A stretch of DNA of 59,134 nt from DRYM01 sp964526225 (GCA_964526225.1 CAZGLL010000008.1:1-59134), one strand, 5' to 3'; counted from the first letter of the stretch, positions 17,449 to 25,511 are shown. Made by a program: numbers and translations. Notes: generated by a model from the letters alone, not told the origin.

Positions 17449-17724
17449 GTGATGAACATGAGATACCTAGGATATCCTCTCCATAAAACAAAAACGGGTT
17501 TATTAATTGTTCAAATTAGGACAAGAAAAGTTCCCCCCTTAGGTTCTATTGTTGTTAAAAGAAATATGAGGAGAATAGGCTCTGTAATGGATATTATAGG
17601 TCCTATTACCGAACCTTACGCTGTTGTTAAGCTTATTAGAAAAGACGTTAACCATGAACTACTCTCTTCACCACTATACTACATACCCCCTAAGCGTGGA
17701 TTAGGAAAACGTAAGAGAAGGTGA
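17449..17724 (+). CDS. gar1: H/ACA ribonucleoprotein subunit Gar1
   Basis: Gar1 is the beta-barrel subunit of H/ACA pseudouridylation RNPs, contacting Cbf5. The 91-residue product has the RNA-binding core: LGYPLHKTKTG, VPPLGSIVVKRNMRRIGSVMDIIGPI and EPYAVVKLI, with a basic tail. Three starts are clustered (GTG 17449, ATG 17452, ATG 17458). Its last codons and stop overlap the AAGGTGAT ribosome site used by the TFB gene, so the two are translationally coupled, a conserved archaeal order. Confidence 0.93.
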   Translation: MMNMRYLGYPLHKTKTGLLIVQIRTRKVPPLGSIVVKRNMRRIGSVMDIIGPITEPYAVVKLIRKDVNHELLSSPLYYIPPKRGLGKRKRR

Positions 17725-17727
17725 TAC

Positions 17728-18636
17728 ATAACGGTAGTAACATGTCCCTCATGTGGATCATCAAACCTAATATATTTCCCAGATAGAGGAGAGCTTGTCT
17801 GTGCTCAATGCGGCTTAGTTATAGAGGAGAGAATCGTTGATAAAAGACCTGAGTGGAGAGCTTTTTCACCAGAACAAGCTCTTAAGAGGAAACGTATAGG
17901 CCCTCCAGAAACATTCTCAATACATGATAAAGGATTAACCACAACAATAGACTCAAGAAACAGAGATTATCAAGGTAAAAGGCTTACGTTAAGAGAAATA
18001 ATTAGGGCGAAAAAGCTAAGAATTTATCAGAAAAAGCTAAGAGCTTCATCAGCAGAGGATCGTAAGCTTATAGATATTCTTTCAAGACTTAACCATACAG
18101 TATCATCAATGAACATGCCTCAAGTAGTTGGTCAAACAGCAGCTGTAATTCTTAGAAAAGCTGTTAAAGCAAGAATGATTAGAGGTAAGTTTTATGATGA
18201 ATACATTGCTGCAGCAATATATTTAGCATGTAGAAAATTGAGAGTTTCAAGAACTTTAGATGAAATTTCAAGAAGTATGAATGTTCCAAGGAAGAAAGTT
18301 GCCCAACAATATAGAAAATTACTAATGGTTTTAGGAAAAACTCCGCCCCCATCAAACCCCGTTCATTACATACCTAAGTTAGTGAACGAGTTAAATCTCC
18401 CAGCTATCGTACAGACTAAGGCTGCTGAAATCCTTCGTAAGGCAAGAGATAAAGGAGTAACTAATGGTAAAGGGCCTATGGGCTTAGCTGCTGCTGCACT
18501 TTATATTGCAAGTGTTTTAATGGATGAAAAGAGAACGCAAAAGGAAGTAGCTGATGCGGCAGGTATAACAGAAGTTACAATTAGGAATAGATATAAGGAA
18601 CTCATAGACACTTTAGACATAATCATTGAGATATAA
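17728..18636 (+). CDS. tfb: Transcription initiation factor B (TFB), non-canonical start
   Basis: TFB bridges TBP-TATA complexes and RNA polymerase. The frame encodes an N-terminal zinc ribbon (CPSC and CAQC pairs, followed by GLVIEERIVD), the B-reader/linker with RPEWRAF, and two cyclin folds. However, between the upstream in-frame TGA (17722-17724) and ATG 18109 there is no ATG, GTG or TTG. A strong AAGGTGAT site at 17718-17725 points to initiation just after it, at ATA 17728 or ACG 17731. The ATG at 18109 would delete the zinc ribbon and linker. I annotate from ATA; the start codon is an inference, or there is a sequence error. Confidence 0.88.
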   Translation: MTVVTCPSCGSSNLIYFPDRGELVCAQCGLVIEERIVDKRPEWRAFSPEQALKRKRIGPPETFSIHDKGLTTTIDSRNRDYQGKRLTLREIIRAKKLRIYQKKLRASSAEDRKLIDILSRLNHTVSSMNMPQVVGQTAAVILRKAVKARMIRGKFYDEYIAAAIYLACRKLRVSRTLDEISRSMNVPRKKVAQQYRKLLMVLGKTPPPSNPVHYIPKLVNELNLPAIVQTKAAEILRKARDKGVTNGKGPMGLAAAALYIASVLMDEKRTQKEVADAAGITEVTIRNRYKELIDTLDIIIEI

Positions 18637-18747
18637 AGTAAGTTAATTAAAATCTTTAATAAAACTTATTGTGTAAGCTTATTATTCACACTACACATTA
18701 ATGTTAGCTATACCATTCTTTAGTTGAACTATTGTAGACTTTCTAAA

Positions 18748-19050
18748 GTAACCGTTCCCCACCTACGGTCTTTTTAGGTCTCCGTAGGTCGGATCATCAC
18801 GGTTTCCCCTGGCCCCCTCCCCGCCCAACCGAGGAGCGGGTATCGGAAACTAGGGGTCACCAATTAAGCTTATAAGCAATCTAGGTTTATAAATTAGAAT
18901 AGTGACCTCGGGGTTCCGAGAGCCGTAGGGCTATGAACCCCTAGGTGACTAGGGATGAGCTACTGCGGGGAGGGGCTCCGAGGAAACCGTGATGAACCTC
19001 TACATGGGGAGAAAATAGCCCAATGAACCATGTAGAGATGAACGGTATAT
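18748..19050 (+). ncRNA. Predicted highly structured RNA immediately upstream of the TnpB-related gene
   Basis: In an AT-rich genome this stretch is conspicuously GC-rich and self-complementary. Visible helices: closing stem 18751-18757 with 19040-19046 (7 bp); hairpin 18761-18768/18782-18789 (8 bp); long arm 18791-18824/18965-18998 (29 of 34 positions complementary); hairpin 18998-19007/19028-19037 (10 bp perfect). Inside the long arm are 18853-18860/18902-18909, 18910-18916/18935-18941 and, as an alternative, 18939-18944/18949-18954 capped by a GUGA tetraloop. The nested order suggests one folded RNA of about 300 nt ending 9 bases before the ATG of the RuvC protein. It could be an omega-RNA-like guide scaffold or a transposon end. 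I saw no SRP or RNase P motifs in it. The flank 18637-18747 shows nothing. Confidence 0.7.
18791..18998. repeat. 34-bp imperfect inverted repeats flanking a 140-bp insert
   Basis: 18791-18824 and the reverse complement of 18965-18998 agree at 29 of 34 positions (both contain TCATCACGGTTTCC and CCCCTCCCCGC). At DNA level this could be a terminal inverted repeat of a small mobile element; at RNA level it is the long arm of the structured RNA. No target-site duplication was seen at the borders, favouring the RNA reading. Confidence 0.8.
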
Positions 19051-19054
19051 CCCT

Positions 19055-20179
19055 ATGAAGCAAATTAACTATATCACATTAAGGCTACCATTCCATGTTA
19101 CTGGTGAGGAGGCTAGGCTTATCTACTGGATTGCATGGCTTTGTAAGTTATGTGCTCATAGACTACTCAATTATGTTAAGGAGAACCTCTTACTAGCTGA
19201 TTTATCACAATATGACTTCATTAAGCTAGGTAGGAAATTGTGCTACGACATTATACCTAACCGTAGATACGTAGACGGCATCTCAACTATTGTTCAAGCT
19301 AGTCTACAGAGTGCTAAAGCATTAGGAGCTGATATATCCAAGCTAGAGCTTAAACCTTGGCTATTGTTCCAGAGTGAAGCAGAACCTTGGGCAAGAGGAA
19401 ATCTAAATATACAGTTTAAAAATTATGATGTTACCAAAGTACTGGTATTTGATAACGATAAATCATCAAGGAAGATTACTATAAAACCAGTCATACCCAA
19501 AGGCTATATCAAGCTGGTTAAGACACTAGTTGATAAGGCTCTTAAGAGGGAAGTAGGCTATCCAGCTAGAGTTTACATTAGAGACTATGGTGATAAATTA
19601 GAATACCTTTACGGTGAACTACAAGTTATGGTGAAGTACGATTTCTACATAGAAGTTATGAAGAAATACGATAAGCCTTTGGGAAATAACATAGCTGGCG
19701 TCGATGTTAATGTTGATAGACTCAATCTTGTGGTTATTAATAGAAGTGGGGATATAGTCTGGAAATATACGACTAGATTTCCTCACGTAACGTCTAGGGG
19801 TTTTCCAAGAAAGAGAGCATGGAGTATCATAGGTGAGAAAATACATGAAATACTTAGGAACACCTATAGTCATGGAGCATCCGTTATAGCGGTAGAAAAC
19901 CCAGAAATAATAGGTTACTTACGGTACTACTGGATAAGGAATGGTAAAAGAAAAACAAAGAACTACAACTACAAGGTCTCAATCTTCAGGAACTCAATGA
20001 TTGAAAGAATTATTTGGAAAGCACCACTCTATGGACTAAAAGTGATACCTATTAATCCGAAGGGGACTACGCGCTCTAAAGACCATGAATACGTTATGAG
20101 GAAGTACGGGTTAGATAGGCATGTGGCTAGTGCATACCTAATAGCCCTTAAGGCAAGAAGAAACCTACAAAGACCTTAA
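19055..20179 (+). CDS. tnpB: TnpB-related RuvC-like protein (IS200/IS605 accessory family), no zinc finger
   Basis: A 374-residue protein with TnpB-like layout: an N-terminal helical domain opening TLRLPFHVTGEEARLIYW, and a split RuvC nuclease with D217 (AGVDVNVDRLNLVV), E281 (IAVENPE) and D354 (YGLDRHVASAYLIAL, corresponding to DRDxNAAxN). The three acidic residues are intact, so it may be active. Between E281 and D354 canonical TnpB has a CxxC...CxxC zinc finger; here there are no such cysteines (GTTRSKDHEYVMRKYG instead). No TnpA is adjacent. It sits between tfb and TFE-beta, apparently as an insertion. Length is near typical TnpB. Whether it is RNA-guided is inference from the family. Confidence 0.85.
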   Translation: MKQINYITLRLPFHVTGEEARLIYWIAWLCKLCAHRLLNYVKENLLLADLSQYDFIKLGRKLCYDIIPNRRYVDGISTIVQASLQSAKALGADISKLELKPWLLFQSEAEPWARGNLNIQFKNYDVTKVLVFDNDKSSRKITIKPVIPKGYIKLVKTLVDKALKREVGYPARVYIRDYGDKLEYLYGELQVMVKYDFYIEVMKKYDKPLGNNIAGVDVNVDRLNLVVINRSGDIVWKYTTRFPHVTSRGFPRKRAWSIIGEKIHEILRNTYSHGASVIAVENPEIIGYLRYYWIRNGKRKTKNYNYKVSIFRNSMIERIIWKAPLYGLKVIPINPKGTTRSKDHEYVMRKYGLDRHVASAYLIALKARRNLQRP

Positions 20180-20212
20180 AAAAACCTACAAATCAGAAAC
20201 AACTACTTACCC

Positions 20213-20234
20213 TAGAATAAGCCTAAATATTCTA
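20213..20234. repeat. 7-bp hairpin after the TnpB-related gene
   Basis: TAGAATA (20213-20219) and TATTCTA (20228-20234) form a perfect 7-bp inverted repeat with an 8-base loop, 34 bases after the stop. It may be a terminator or a subterminal palindrome marking the right end of an IS200/605-type element. The rest of 20180-20314 holds nothing recognisable. Confidence 0.45.
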
Positions 20235-20314
20235 ACTTCATCTATTAACTAAGAGAACAAGTTAGTGTAAAGAGGCTAAATTAAGAGAGTTAGCGTGAAT
20301 AGAGGTTCAGTAAA

Positions 20315-20704
20315 ATGTCTTCAGTTACGTTAACACCGTTAGAAAAGAAAGCATACGACTTAATAAAAAAGTCCGGTAAGAAAGGAATCTTGCAAAACGA
20401 GCTTTGGAAAAAATTAGGTGTTGATAGTAGGGAGGGTTCAAGAATAGCCCTTAAGCTTGTAAAAAGAGGGCTTATTGAGAGGGAGCCTGTCGTCCATAAC
20501 GGTAAAAGAACCTATAGACTATATCTTAAGAAGGAGGATTTGCTTTATAAAATAAGACTTGACGGAGTTCTAGACGTACCGTGTTTCACATGCCCACACT
20601 ATACTAGATGTTCAAGCGGAGGATACATAAACCCGGCTACTTGTGATAAACTAACAGAATGGATCATTAAAAACGTTTATGAAGAAGGGAGAAGCGAAAA
20701 CTAG
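20315..20704 (+). CDS. Transcription factor TFE beta subunit (RPC39/TFIIE-beta-like, Fe-S)
   Basis: A 129-residue protein with an N-terminal winged helix (about 8-70: LEKKAYDLIKKS, EGSRIALKLVKRGLIERE, KRTYRLYL) and a C-terminal cysteine cluster C90, C93, C99, C110 (CFTCPHYTRCSS...C). This is the arrangement of crenarchaeal TFE-beta, whose four cysteines bind a 4Fe-4S cluster and which pairs with TFE-alpha to aid promoter opening. No TFE-alpha is in the window. It overlaps the convergent trm1 stop by four bases. Placement near TFB fits a transcription role. Confidence 0.88.
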   Translation: MSSVTLTPLEKKAYDLIKKSGKKGILQNELWKKLGVDSREGSRIALKLVKRGLIEREPVVHNGKRTYRLYLKKEDLLYKIRLDGVLDVPCFTCPHYTRCSSGGYINPATCDKLTEWIIKNVYEEGRSEN

Positions 20705-21897
20705 TCCCTATTAAAACATTTAACTACAACTTCATAGGGTGCGTTTGTTTTTAAACCTAAATTGTCCATATGTGGTCTGATGGCTTCATAACCCTCGGTT
20801 CGAATACATTCGAAGAGCTTCTTTCTTGGAGGAATGGATTTCTTAAGTCTTTTACCTAAAAGATCGACTCGATAATATAGTGGTGGTAATTCGGATTCTT
20901 TAATGATGGTTTGTAGTAGACTAAATATCGAATCCTTATTTTCAAAATAGTCTCTGCCTTTTAATTCTTCAATCATTTTGCTAACGAATTTGTTATCAGC
21001 AAGACTACCGAGCCACAATGGGCCGCCAATGGATACGTTATTCTCACAGCTACGTACCTTCATTAGATCTGTAATATCCCTTATTAGCTTAAATTCACCA
21101 GTTTTTAGATTAAAAAACACATAACCTATGTTTTTAAGTGTATCCAGAGCCCTTTTAGATCCTTTCTCCAGTGTAACGTATACTCTAACATAGTATTGAC
21201 TGTAATAACCTAGTTTAACATTTATGCCGTATTCGTAAGCAGCAGCTCTATAGGCTATATTCGCTATAAGAATTCTTATTGCCATTTCCTTGGAAAAATC
21301 GGCTCTTAAAGGTTTTGAAAAATACTTTCTAATACACGCATGAGGATATGTGCCTTCTAATGTAGCTGTATCTGTAGCTGTTACACCTAACATACCCCCT
21401 ATTTTAACAGTCATTATCGATGAATCTAAGAACTCAACAGGTGATCCGAAAGGATCAACATCTATATAGTCGAAAAATTCCGATGAAAACCTATGTATTT
21501 GCAACATTAGGTTGGCATCGAAGTTTTCAACAATGACTTTTTCCTCTAAACCATTTAGCTTAACGTTCTTTAGTGATAACTCGTAAGCTAATGGATTTTT
21601 ATCGTTAATGTAAACCTTGAATGTATGAGGAGCTACCTCTAAAGCAAATCTTATTCCTCTAACACCTGTTCCTCCAAGAACATCGGCAACAATGGCCTCC
21701 TTTATACTATTAAGCTTGAGATATGTTGCTAAAGCTAAGACCGCTATATCCCTATTCTCTTTCATTCTTGGATTATAAAATACCGGAGCCCATGCAGGCT
21801 CATATACACCATTAGGTCGCTTATATTTTGATGGATCTGGTACAAGTATTTTAGCTAAGCCTTCCTTAATTTCAATTAAAGGTATTTTTTCAAGCAA
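20701..21897 (-). CDS. trm1: tRNA (guanine-26 N2)-dimethyltransferase Trm1
   Basis: Makes m2,2G26 in tRNA using SAM. The 398-residue protein has the SAM-binding DVLGGTGVRGIRFALE motif near 69-84, the acidic INDKNPLAYELSL segment, catalytic DVDPFGSP near 146-153, and a C-terminal extension typical of archaeal Trm1 (PPLYYRVD, SIPPRKKLFE). It is the last gene of a three-gene cluster with THEP1 and the XRE regulator, 14 bases after THEP1. Confidence 0.95.
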   Translation of the reverse strand: MLEKIPLIEIKEGLAKILVPDPSKYKRPNGVYEPAWAPVFYNPRMKENRDIAVLALATYLKLNSIKEAIVADVLGGTGVRGIRFALEVAPHTFKVYINDKNPLAYELSLKNVKLNGLEEKVIVENFDANLMLQIHRFSSEFFDYIDVDPFGSPVEFLDSSIMTVKIGGMLGVTATDTATLEGTYPHACIRKYFSKPLRADFSKEMAIRILIANIAYRAAAYEYGINVKLGYYSQYYVRVYVTLEKGSKRALDTLKNIGYVFFNLKTGEFKLIRDITDLMKVRSCENNVSIGGPLWLGSLADNKFVSKMIEELKGRDYFENKDSIFSLLQTIIKESELPPLYYRVDLLGKRLKKSIPPRKKLFECIRTEGYEAIRPHMDNLGLKTNAPYEVVVKCFNRD

Positions 21898-21911
21898 ACG
21901 CCCTTCTTCCC

Positions 21912-22439
21912 CTACTTCTTCAGTATTTCATTCACTATAATATTTGGTAGCATATTTCTATTGTATATCGTGACTTCATATCTTTTATAGGATTTAAGTG
22001 TTTCCAGAATAGTAGGGTCTCTTAATTTGTAGTGTACTACAGCTAAAACATTTACTCCTTTAGATAGAACGTTTAGTATTTCACTTCTTAACTCGGGTAC
22101 AGATAATTCCATTGGACCTACTTCATCTATTACTATCACGTCTGCATTATCTAATGCGTTTTTTAAGGCAGTAACACCAATATTTAATGCATCGTGGACA
22201 TTCACTACATATCTTCCTATTCGCGGGCCTTCTTTAAACAAGTGTTTATGTGCAAGCCATCCGCTTTTACCTGTAAGAATATCAACTATTTTGAAACCTA
22301 TTCTTCCACCATGCGACCCTCTAACTTCCGGGCATAATATTCCTCCGATCTTAATATTCGCTTCCTTGAGCTTGTTTATGACTTTGAGAATAACCGTTGA
22401 TTTGCCTATGCCTGGCCTTCCTGTAACATATATTTTCAC
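21912..22439 (-). CDS. Nucleoside-triphosphatase THEP1 type
   Basis: A 175-residue P-loop NTPase that hydrolyses several NTPs in vitro in characterised relatives. Walker A GRPGIGKST is at 7-15, a conserved GFKIVDILTGKSGWLAH segment follows near 48-64, and Walker B is VIVIDEVGPMEL near 100-111. The physiological role is unresolved. Its ATG overlaps the preceding XRE-regulator stop by four bases (ATGA type), so the two are translationally coupled. Confidence 0.93.
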   Translation of the reverse strand: MKIYVTGRPGIGKSTVILKVINKLKEANIKIGGILCPEVRGSHGGRIGFKIVDILTGKSGWLAHKHLFKEGPRIGRYVVNVHDALNIGVTALKNALDNADVIVIDEVGPMELSVPELRSEILNVLSKGVNVLAVVHYKLRDPTILETLKSYKRYEVTIYNRNMLPNIIVNEILKK

Positions 22440-23347
22440 TCTTGCTCTCTCCCGAAAACTTCGTTTCTAAACAAATCTATTACCTTTCTTAAGTCATCTA
22501 TTACTAATGATTTAACATTTAAGATTTTGGAGAAGGTTTCAAGCGATTCCTCTTTGAGTTCTAAGTGTTCAGGGTGGGGAACGTTATCTTTAGAAGCTAT
22601 AGCTAGCTCATCTTTACTTTTCACTGCTAAATCTACTGGTGTTTTCTCTGTAGCAACTATTGTTCCTAACCCCATTTTGCTTAGTTCATAAACTATTCTT
22701 TCTAGTTTAGCGTTCCTTAAAGTAATTCTTGCCTTTTTGGCTGTTGTTTTTTCGCGTTCCCTTAGCTCGTTAATGTTAAATGGCACTAATATTTCATCCC
22801 CAAAAATTTCTACAAGCCTTAATGCCGTTGTTAAGCTTAAATTCATTTTACTTTTTTCGTACTCATAAACAGCTTTTCTTGAAACACCAAGGAGATATGC
22901 TAAGTCACCTAATGACATATTCATTTCTTCCCGCTTTTCCTTAAGCTTCCTACCATCAACTCTAACGTAGTATCCTCCTCTATCAGCGTAAACAAATATT
23001 TCCTCTCTTTCTACAAGTTCCTCTAAAGTTTCCGGAGTTAATGCGGGTATTCCATGTCTTTCATATATAACATAGTCTTCGAGTTCTTTCTTCTTAGTTT
23101 TTCTACCGACGAGAACTCCGAGTCCTCCGAAAACCGAGGAAATAGCTGTTAATTCGTATGCTTCTTTGTACCCTACGCTATCGACTTCGAGTGATACTTT
23201 TATTAGTAGTTTTTCTGAACCCCTCCTAGCTATAATGTCTATTGATTTTCTTTCACCTACAGGATACTCTAGAAAGCCTATTCTAAACCCTCTACTTCTA
23301 AGCGTGCTACCGACTTCTTCAGCTAATCTCTGCACTCCCCTAACCAT
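22436..23347 (-). CDS. XRE-family HTH regulator (COG1395 type) with N-terminal nuclease-like fold
   Basis: A 303-residue archaeal regulator. The N-terminal ~110 residues contain a strand-rich segment (RKSIDIIARRGSEKLLIKVSLEVD) resembling a degenerate PD-(D/E)xK core. Residues ~132-190 form a lambda-repressor-type HTH (LKEKREEMNMSLGDLAYLLG, VSRKAVYEYEKS). The C-terminal domain has no assigned fold. Regulated genes are unknown; it heads the cluster with THEP1 and Trm1. Confidence 0.87.
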   Translation of the reverse strand: MVRGVQRLAEEVGSTLRSRGFRIGFLEYPVGERKSIDIIARRGSEKLLIKVSLEVDSVGYKEAYELTAISSVFGGLGVLVGRKTKKKELEDYVIYERHGIPALTPETLEELVEREEIFVYADRGGYYVRVDGRKLKEKREEMNMSLGDLAYLLGVSRKAVYEYEKSKMNLSLTTALRLVEIFGDEILVPFNINELREREKTTAKKARITLRNAKLERIVYELSKMGLGTIVATEKTPVDLAVKSKDELAIASKDNVPHPEHLELKEESLETFSKILNVKSLVIDDLRKVIDLFRNEVFGREQE

Positions 23348-23433
23348 TACTTGAAACCTTTGCTAAACTACTTTAGTTATCCAGAAATATTCTCTCTTAA
23401 ATGAGGGTTTAAAAATTTAGTTAAAATAGCAAT

Positions 23434-24141
23434 TTACTGAGGTTTTCGAAATCTTGCAAGAACCATTGCATGGTCTTTATCGAAAGGTTCTAGGTGAACA
23501 ACATCCAATATTTCGAATCCCCTATTCTTCAAGGTTTCCATTTCCCTCTTATATATTTCAGAAGGTTCAGCTGTAACATCAATACTTCTAGCCTTAATTG
23601 CCAGCAAGAGGTATCCTCCATCTTTTAGGAAGTAGTCTGCATTATCAGCAACAAGCTTTGCTTGCTCAGGCTGTGCTACATCAGAATATATTACATCTAC
23701 TTCCTCAACAACTGTTCTGTATGTGTGAGGCAATCTAGCGTCGCCAAGTATTGGGTATAGGTTCTTACGTATTTCAGCTAATGTAACAAATTCTCTCATT
23801 ACCCTATGTGCGAATTCTACACCATAGATTTTACCTTCTAAACCTACAATGTCTGAGACATGGCTTGCAGTAGTACCCGTTGCAACTCCGAGATAAAGTA
23901 CTTTAGTTCCCTTCTTCAGTGGAACATCAGATATTCCTTTAAGAATAGCTGCTCCAAGCTTACTTCTATAAGCATTCCATTCTCTATACTCTACTCCTTC
24001 ATACTTGAAAAGTCTTTCACCATAAACTCTTCTTCCAGGCGTTAAGTTTTTCGTAGCTAATCTAAGGCTTCCATCCTCTAATTCAACAATGTATACTCCT
24101 TCAAACTTCTCATGAGGCTTAACTTTAACTACCTGGCTCAT
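23434..24141 (-). CDS. flpA: Fibrillarin, rRNA/tRNA 2'-O-methyltransferase
   Basis: Catalytic subunit of box C/D RNPs. The 235-residue protein has the SAM motif YLGVATGTTASHVSDIVG, the acidic VEFAHRV, and VIYSDVAQPEQAKLV and LLAIKARSID segments of the fibrillarin family; the glycine-arginine tail of eukaryotes is absent as in all archaea. It follows nop5 by 23 bases in the conserved nop5-flpA operon. The C/D sRNA candidates elsewhere in this window are its expected guides. Confidence 0.97.
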   Translation of the reverse strand: MSQVVKVKPHEKFEGVYIVELEDGSLRLATKNLTPGRRVYGERLFKYEGVEYREWNAYRSKLGAAILKGISDVPLKKGTKVLYLGVATGTTASHVSDIVGLEGKIYGVEFAHRVMREFVTLAEIRKNLYPILGDARLPHTYRTVVEEVDVIYSDVAQPEQAKLVADNADYFLKDGGYLLLAIKARSIDVTAEPSEIYKREMETLKNRGFEILDVVHLEPFDKDHAMVLARFRKPQ

Positions 24142-24164
24142 GTTTAAATCACCCTAGTACTTTT

Positions 24165-25394
24165 CTATCCTTTCCTTTTCTCCCTCCTTCTTCTCCTAGG
24201 TTTCTCTCTTCTCGGTTTCTCTTCTCTCTTTCTCTTAGGAGGCTTAGCATATAGCTTCTTTATTTCCTCTATTCTCTTCTTAAGGGCTTCCTTAAGCTGA
24301 TCACCAATGTATTCTCCTGTGAAAGCATCTACTCTAGCAGCTATTGCCAATTTGCCAGCAAGTGCTCTAGCTATTTTACCTCTCTGCCATCTCGGAGCCC
24401 TATGTATTTCAGGGTACTGGAATATTACGCCATGTTTAGGTGGTTTACCTCCTGTTCTAAGGGCTCTGAAAAGCGCTTTTTCAGCACCTAAAACCTGTAT
24501 TGTACTTGCCGGGAGCTTAGCTAATTCATCGAGTCCTCCAGCAAGTGATATTAACCTAGCGCCTAATAATGGACCTACTAATGCCGTTACGTTTGGCGCT
24601 ACTTCTCTCATAACTTCCTCAATGTACTGTGCTATGTCTGCTCTTAACTTGTATAGTTGGAGAATTATTCCAGCAAGTGTCTGTATAGGTTTAATATCGA
24701 ATTCCGTTATGTCGGCGCCCATGCTCTTCTTAGCTGCCTCTATAATTCTAGACGCCTTACCTTCGCTAAAGCCTAACTTCAACAATTTATCTTTAGCATA
24801 ATTTTCTCTAAGGCCTATTTCGTAAACTAAGGTTGCATAGTCCCTATGTTCCCTAACTAAGTCGTCAAGTTCGGGGAAATGTAGTGAGTACCATTCTCTA
24901 AGCCTAGCCATGAACAAGTTTATTGTCTTATCAATATCATCTATTGCTCTAACACCTTGTGCCGCAAACAGATCTCTTTTTTCAACCGCTTTCCTAACCT
25001 TCCTACGTGTTAGGCTTATGGAGATTTCATGTAGTTTACTATAGTATTCTTCCGGAGATTTTGCGAAACCGTATTTCACAGCGTAATCTACAATGTTCTC
25101 TCTAAAACCTCTCGCTACAGTATTTCCAAGTACGACCTCTACTTCGAGCCCTTTAGCTGTAACCCCCTTAGCTAACCTTTCATCTTCAATAACAATCTTC
25201 TCTATCTCATCTTTCCTCTTAGTTAACTCATTAAGAATTTCATCATGAAGTTTTGTGAGTTCACCATTTTCGATTTTTAATGCATACTCTACGACATCTT
25301 CTATTTCCCCAGTATTAATCTTATAGGCTAATACTTCGCCCCTATCGTTTAGAGCAAAAACTCCGATCACATGATCTACTAAGTAGACTTTCAT
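24165..25394 (-). CDS. nop5: Nop5 (Nop56/58), box C/D RNP scaffold protein
   Basis: Scaffold that joins L7Ae-bound C/D sRNA to fibrillarin. The 409-residue protein has an N-terminal fibrillarin-binding domain, a central coiled coil (about 130-250), and the Nop RNA-binding domain with LVGPLLGARLISLAGGLDEL, STIQVLGAEKALFRALRTG and PKHGVIFQYP, then a Lys/Arg/Glu tail (PPKRKREEKPRREK). Length fits archaeal Nop5. Its leader contains C/D-like elements described separately. Confidence 0.97.
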   Translation of the reverse strand: MKVYLVDHVIGVFALNDRGEVLAYKINTGEIEDVVEYALKIENGELTKLHDEILNELTKRKDEIEKIVIEDERLAKGVTAKGLEVEVVLGNTVARGFRENIVDYAVKYGFAKSPEEYYSKLHEISISLTRRKVRKAVEKRDLFAAQGVRAIDDIDKTINLFMARLREWYSLHFPELDDLVREHRDYATLVYEIGLRENYAKDKLLKLGFSEGKASRIIEAAKKSMGADITEFDIKPIQTLAGIILQLYKLRADIAQYIEEVMREVAPNVTALVGPLLGARLISLAGGLDELAKLPASTIQVLGAEKALFRALRTGGKPPKHGVIFQYPEIHRAPRWQRGKIARALAGKLAIAARVDAFTGEYIGDQLKEALKKRIEEIKKLYAKPPKRKREEKPRREKPRRRRREKRKG

Positions 25395-25397
25395 GTT

Positions 25398-25451
25398 TCA
25401 GACTCCTCTCATCACTTTCTTATTTTCAGATATGAGCTTTCAAATCACCAT
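25398..25451 (-). promoter_or_regulatory. C/D-like (kink-turn) element in the nop5 leader
   Basis: Upstream of the nop5 ATG on the minus strand lie ATGGTGA (25451-25445, C-like, one mismatch), CTGA (25429-25426), GTGATGA (25415-25409, perfect C/C' box) and CTGA (25401-25398). The CTGA-10 bases-GTGATGA pair resembles a D'/C' K-loop. The final spacing of 7 bases is too short for a normal guide sRNA, so an L7Ae-binding regulatory element is more likely than a guide. Inference only. Confidence 0.4.
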
Positions 25452-25511
25452 ATAATATATTTTTTGTCGAAAATAAAACCTTAGCTTAAAACTTAGTATA
25501 TTGGGAGGTAA

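Noticed and set aside
18109..18636. A short 175-residue TFB starting at ATG 18109
   Set aside because: It would lack the zinc ribbon and linker that are intact upstream in the same frame.
18748..19050. SRP RNA or RNase P RNA in the GC-rich block
   Set aside because: Size (~300 nt) fits, but neither strand shows the SRP helix 8 GGAAG/AGCA features nor the RNase P CR-I and CR-V consensus; GAGGAAAC occurs only near the 3' end.
24307..24801. Long opposite-strand reading frame inside nop5
   Set aside because: It is a shadow of the lysine/alanine-rich nop5 codons with no ribosome site or recognisable domain. The other antisense frames across the window look the same.
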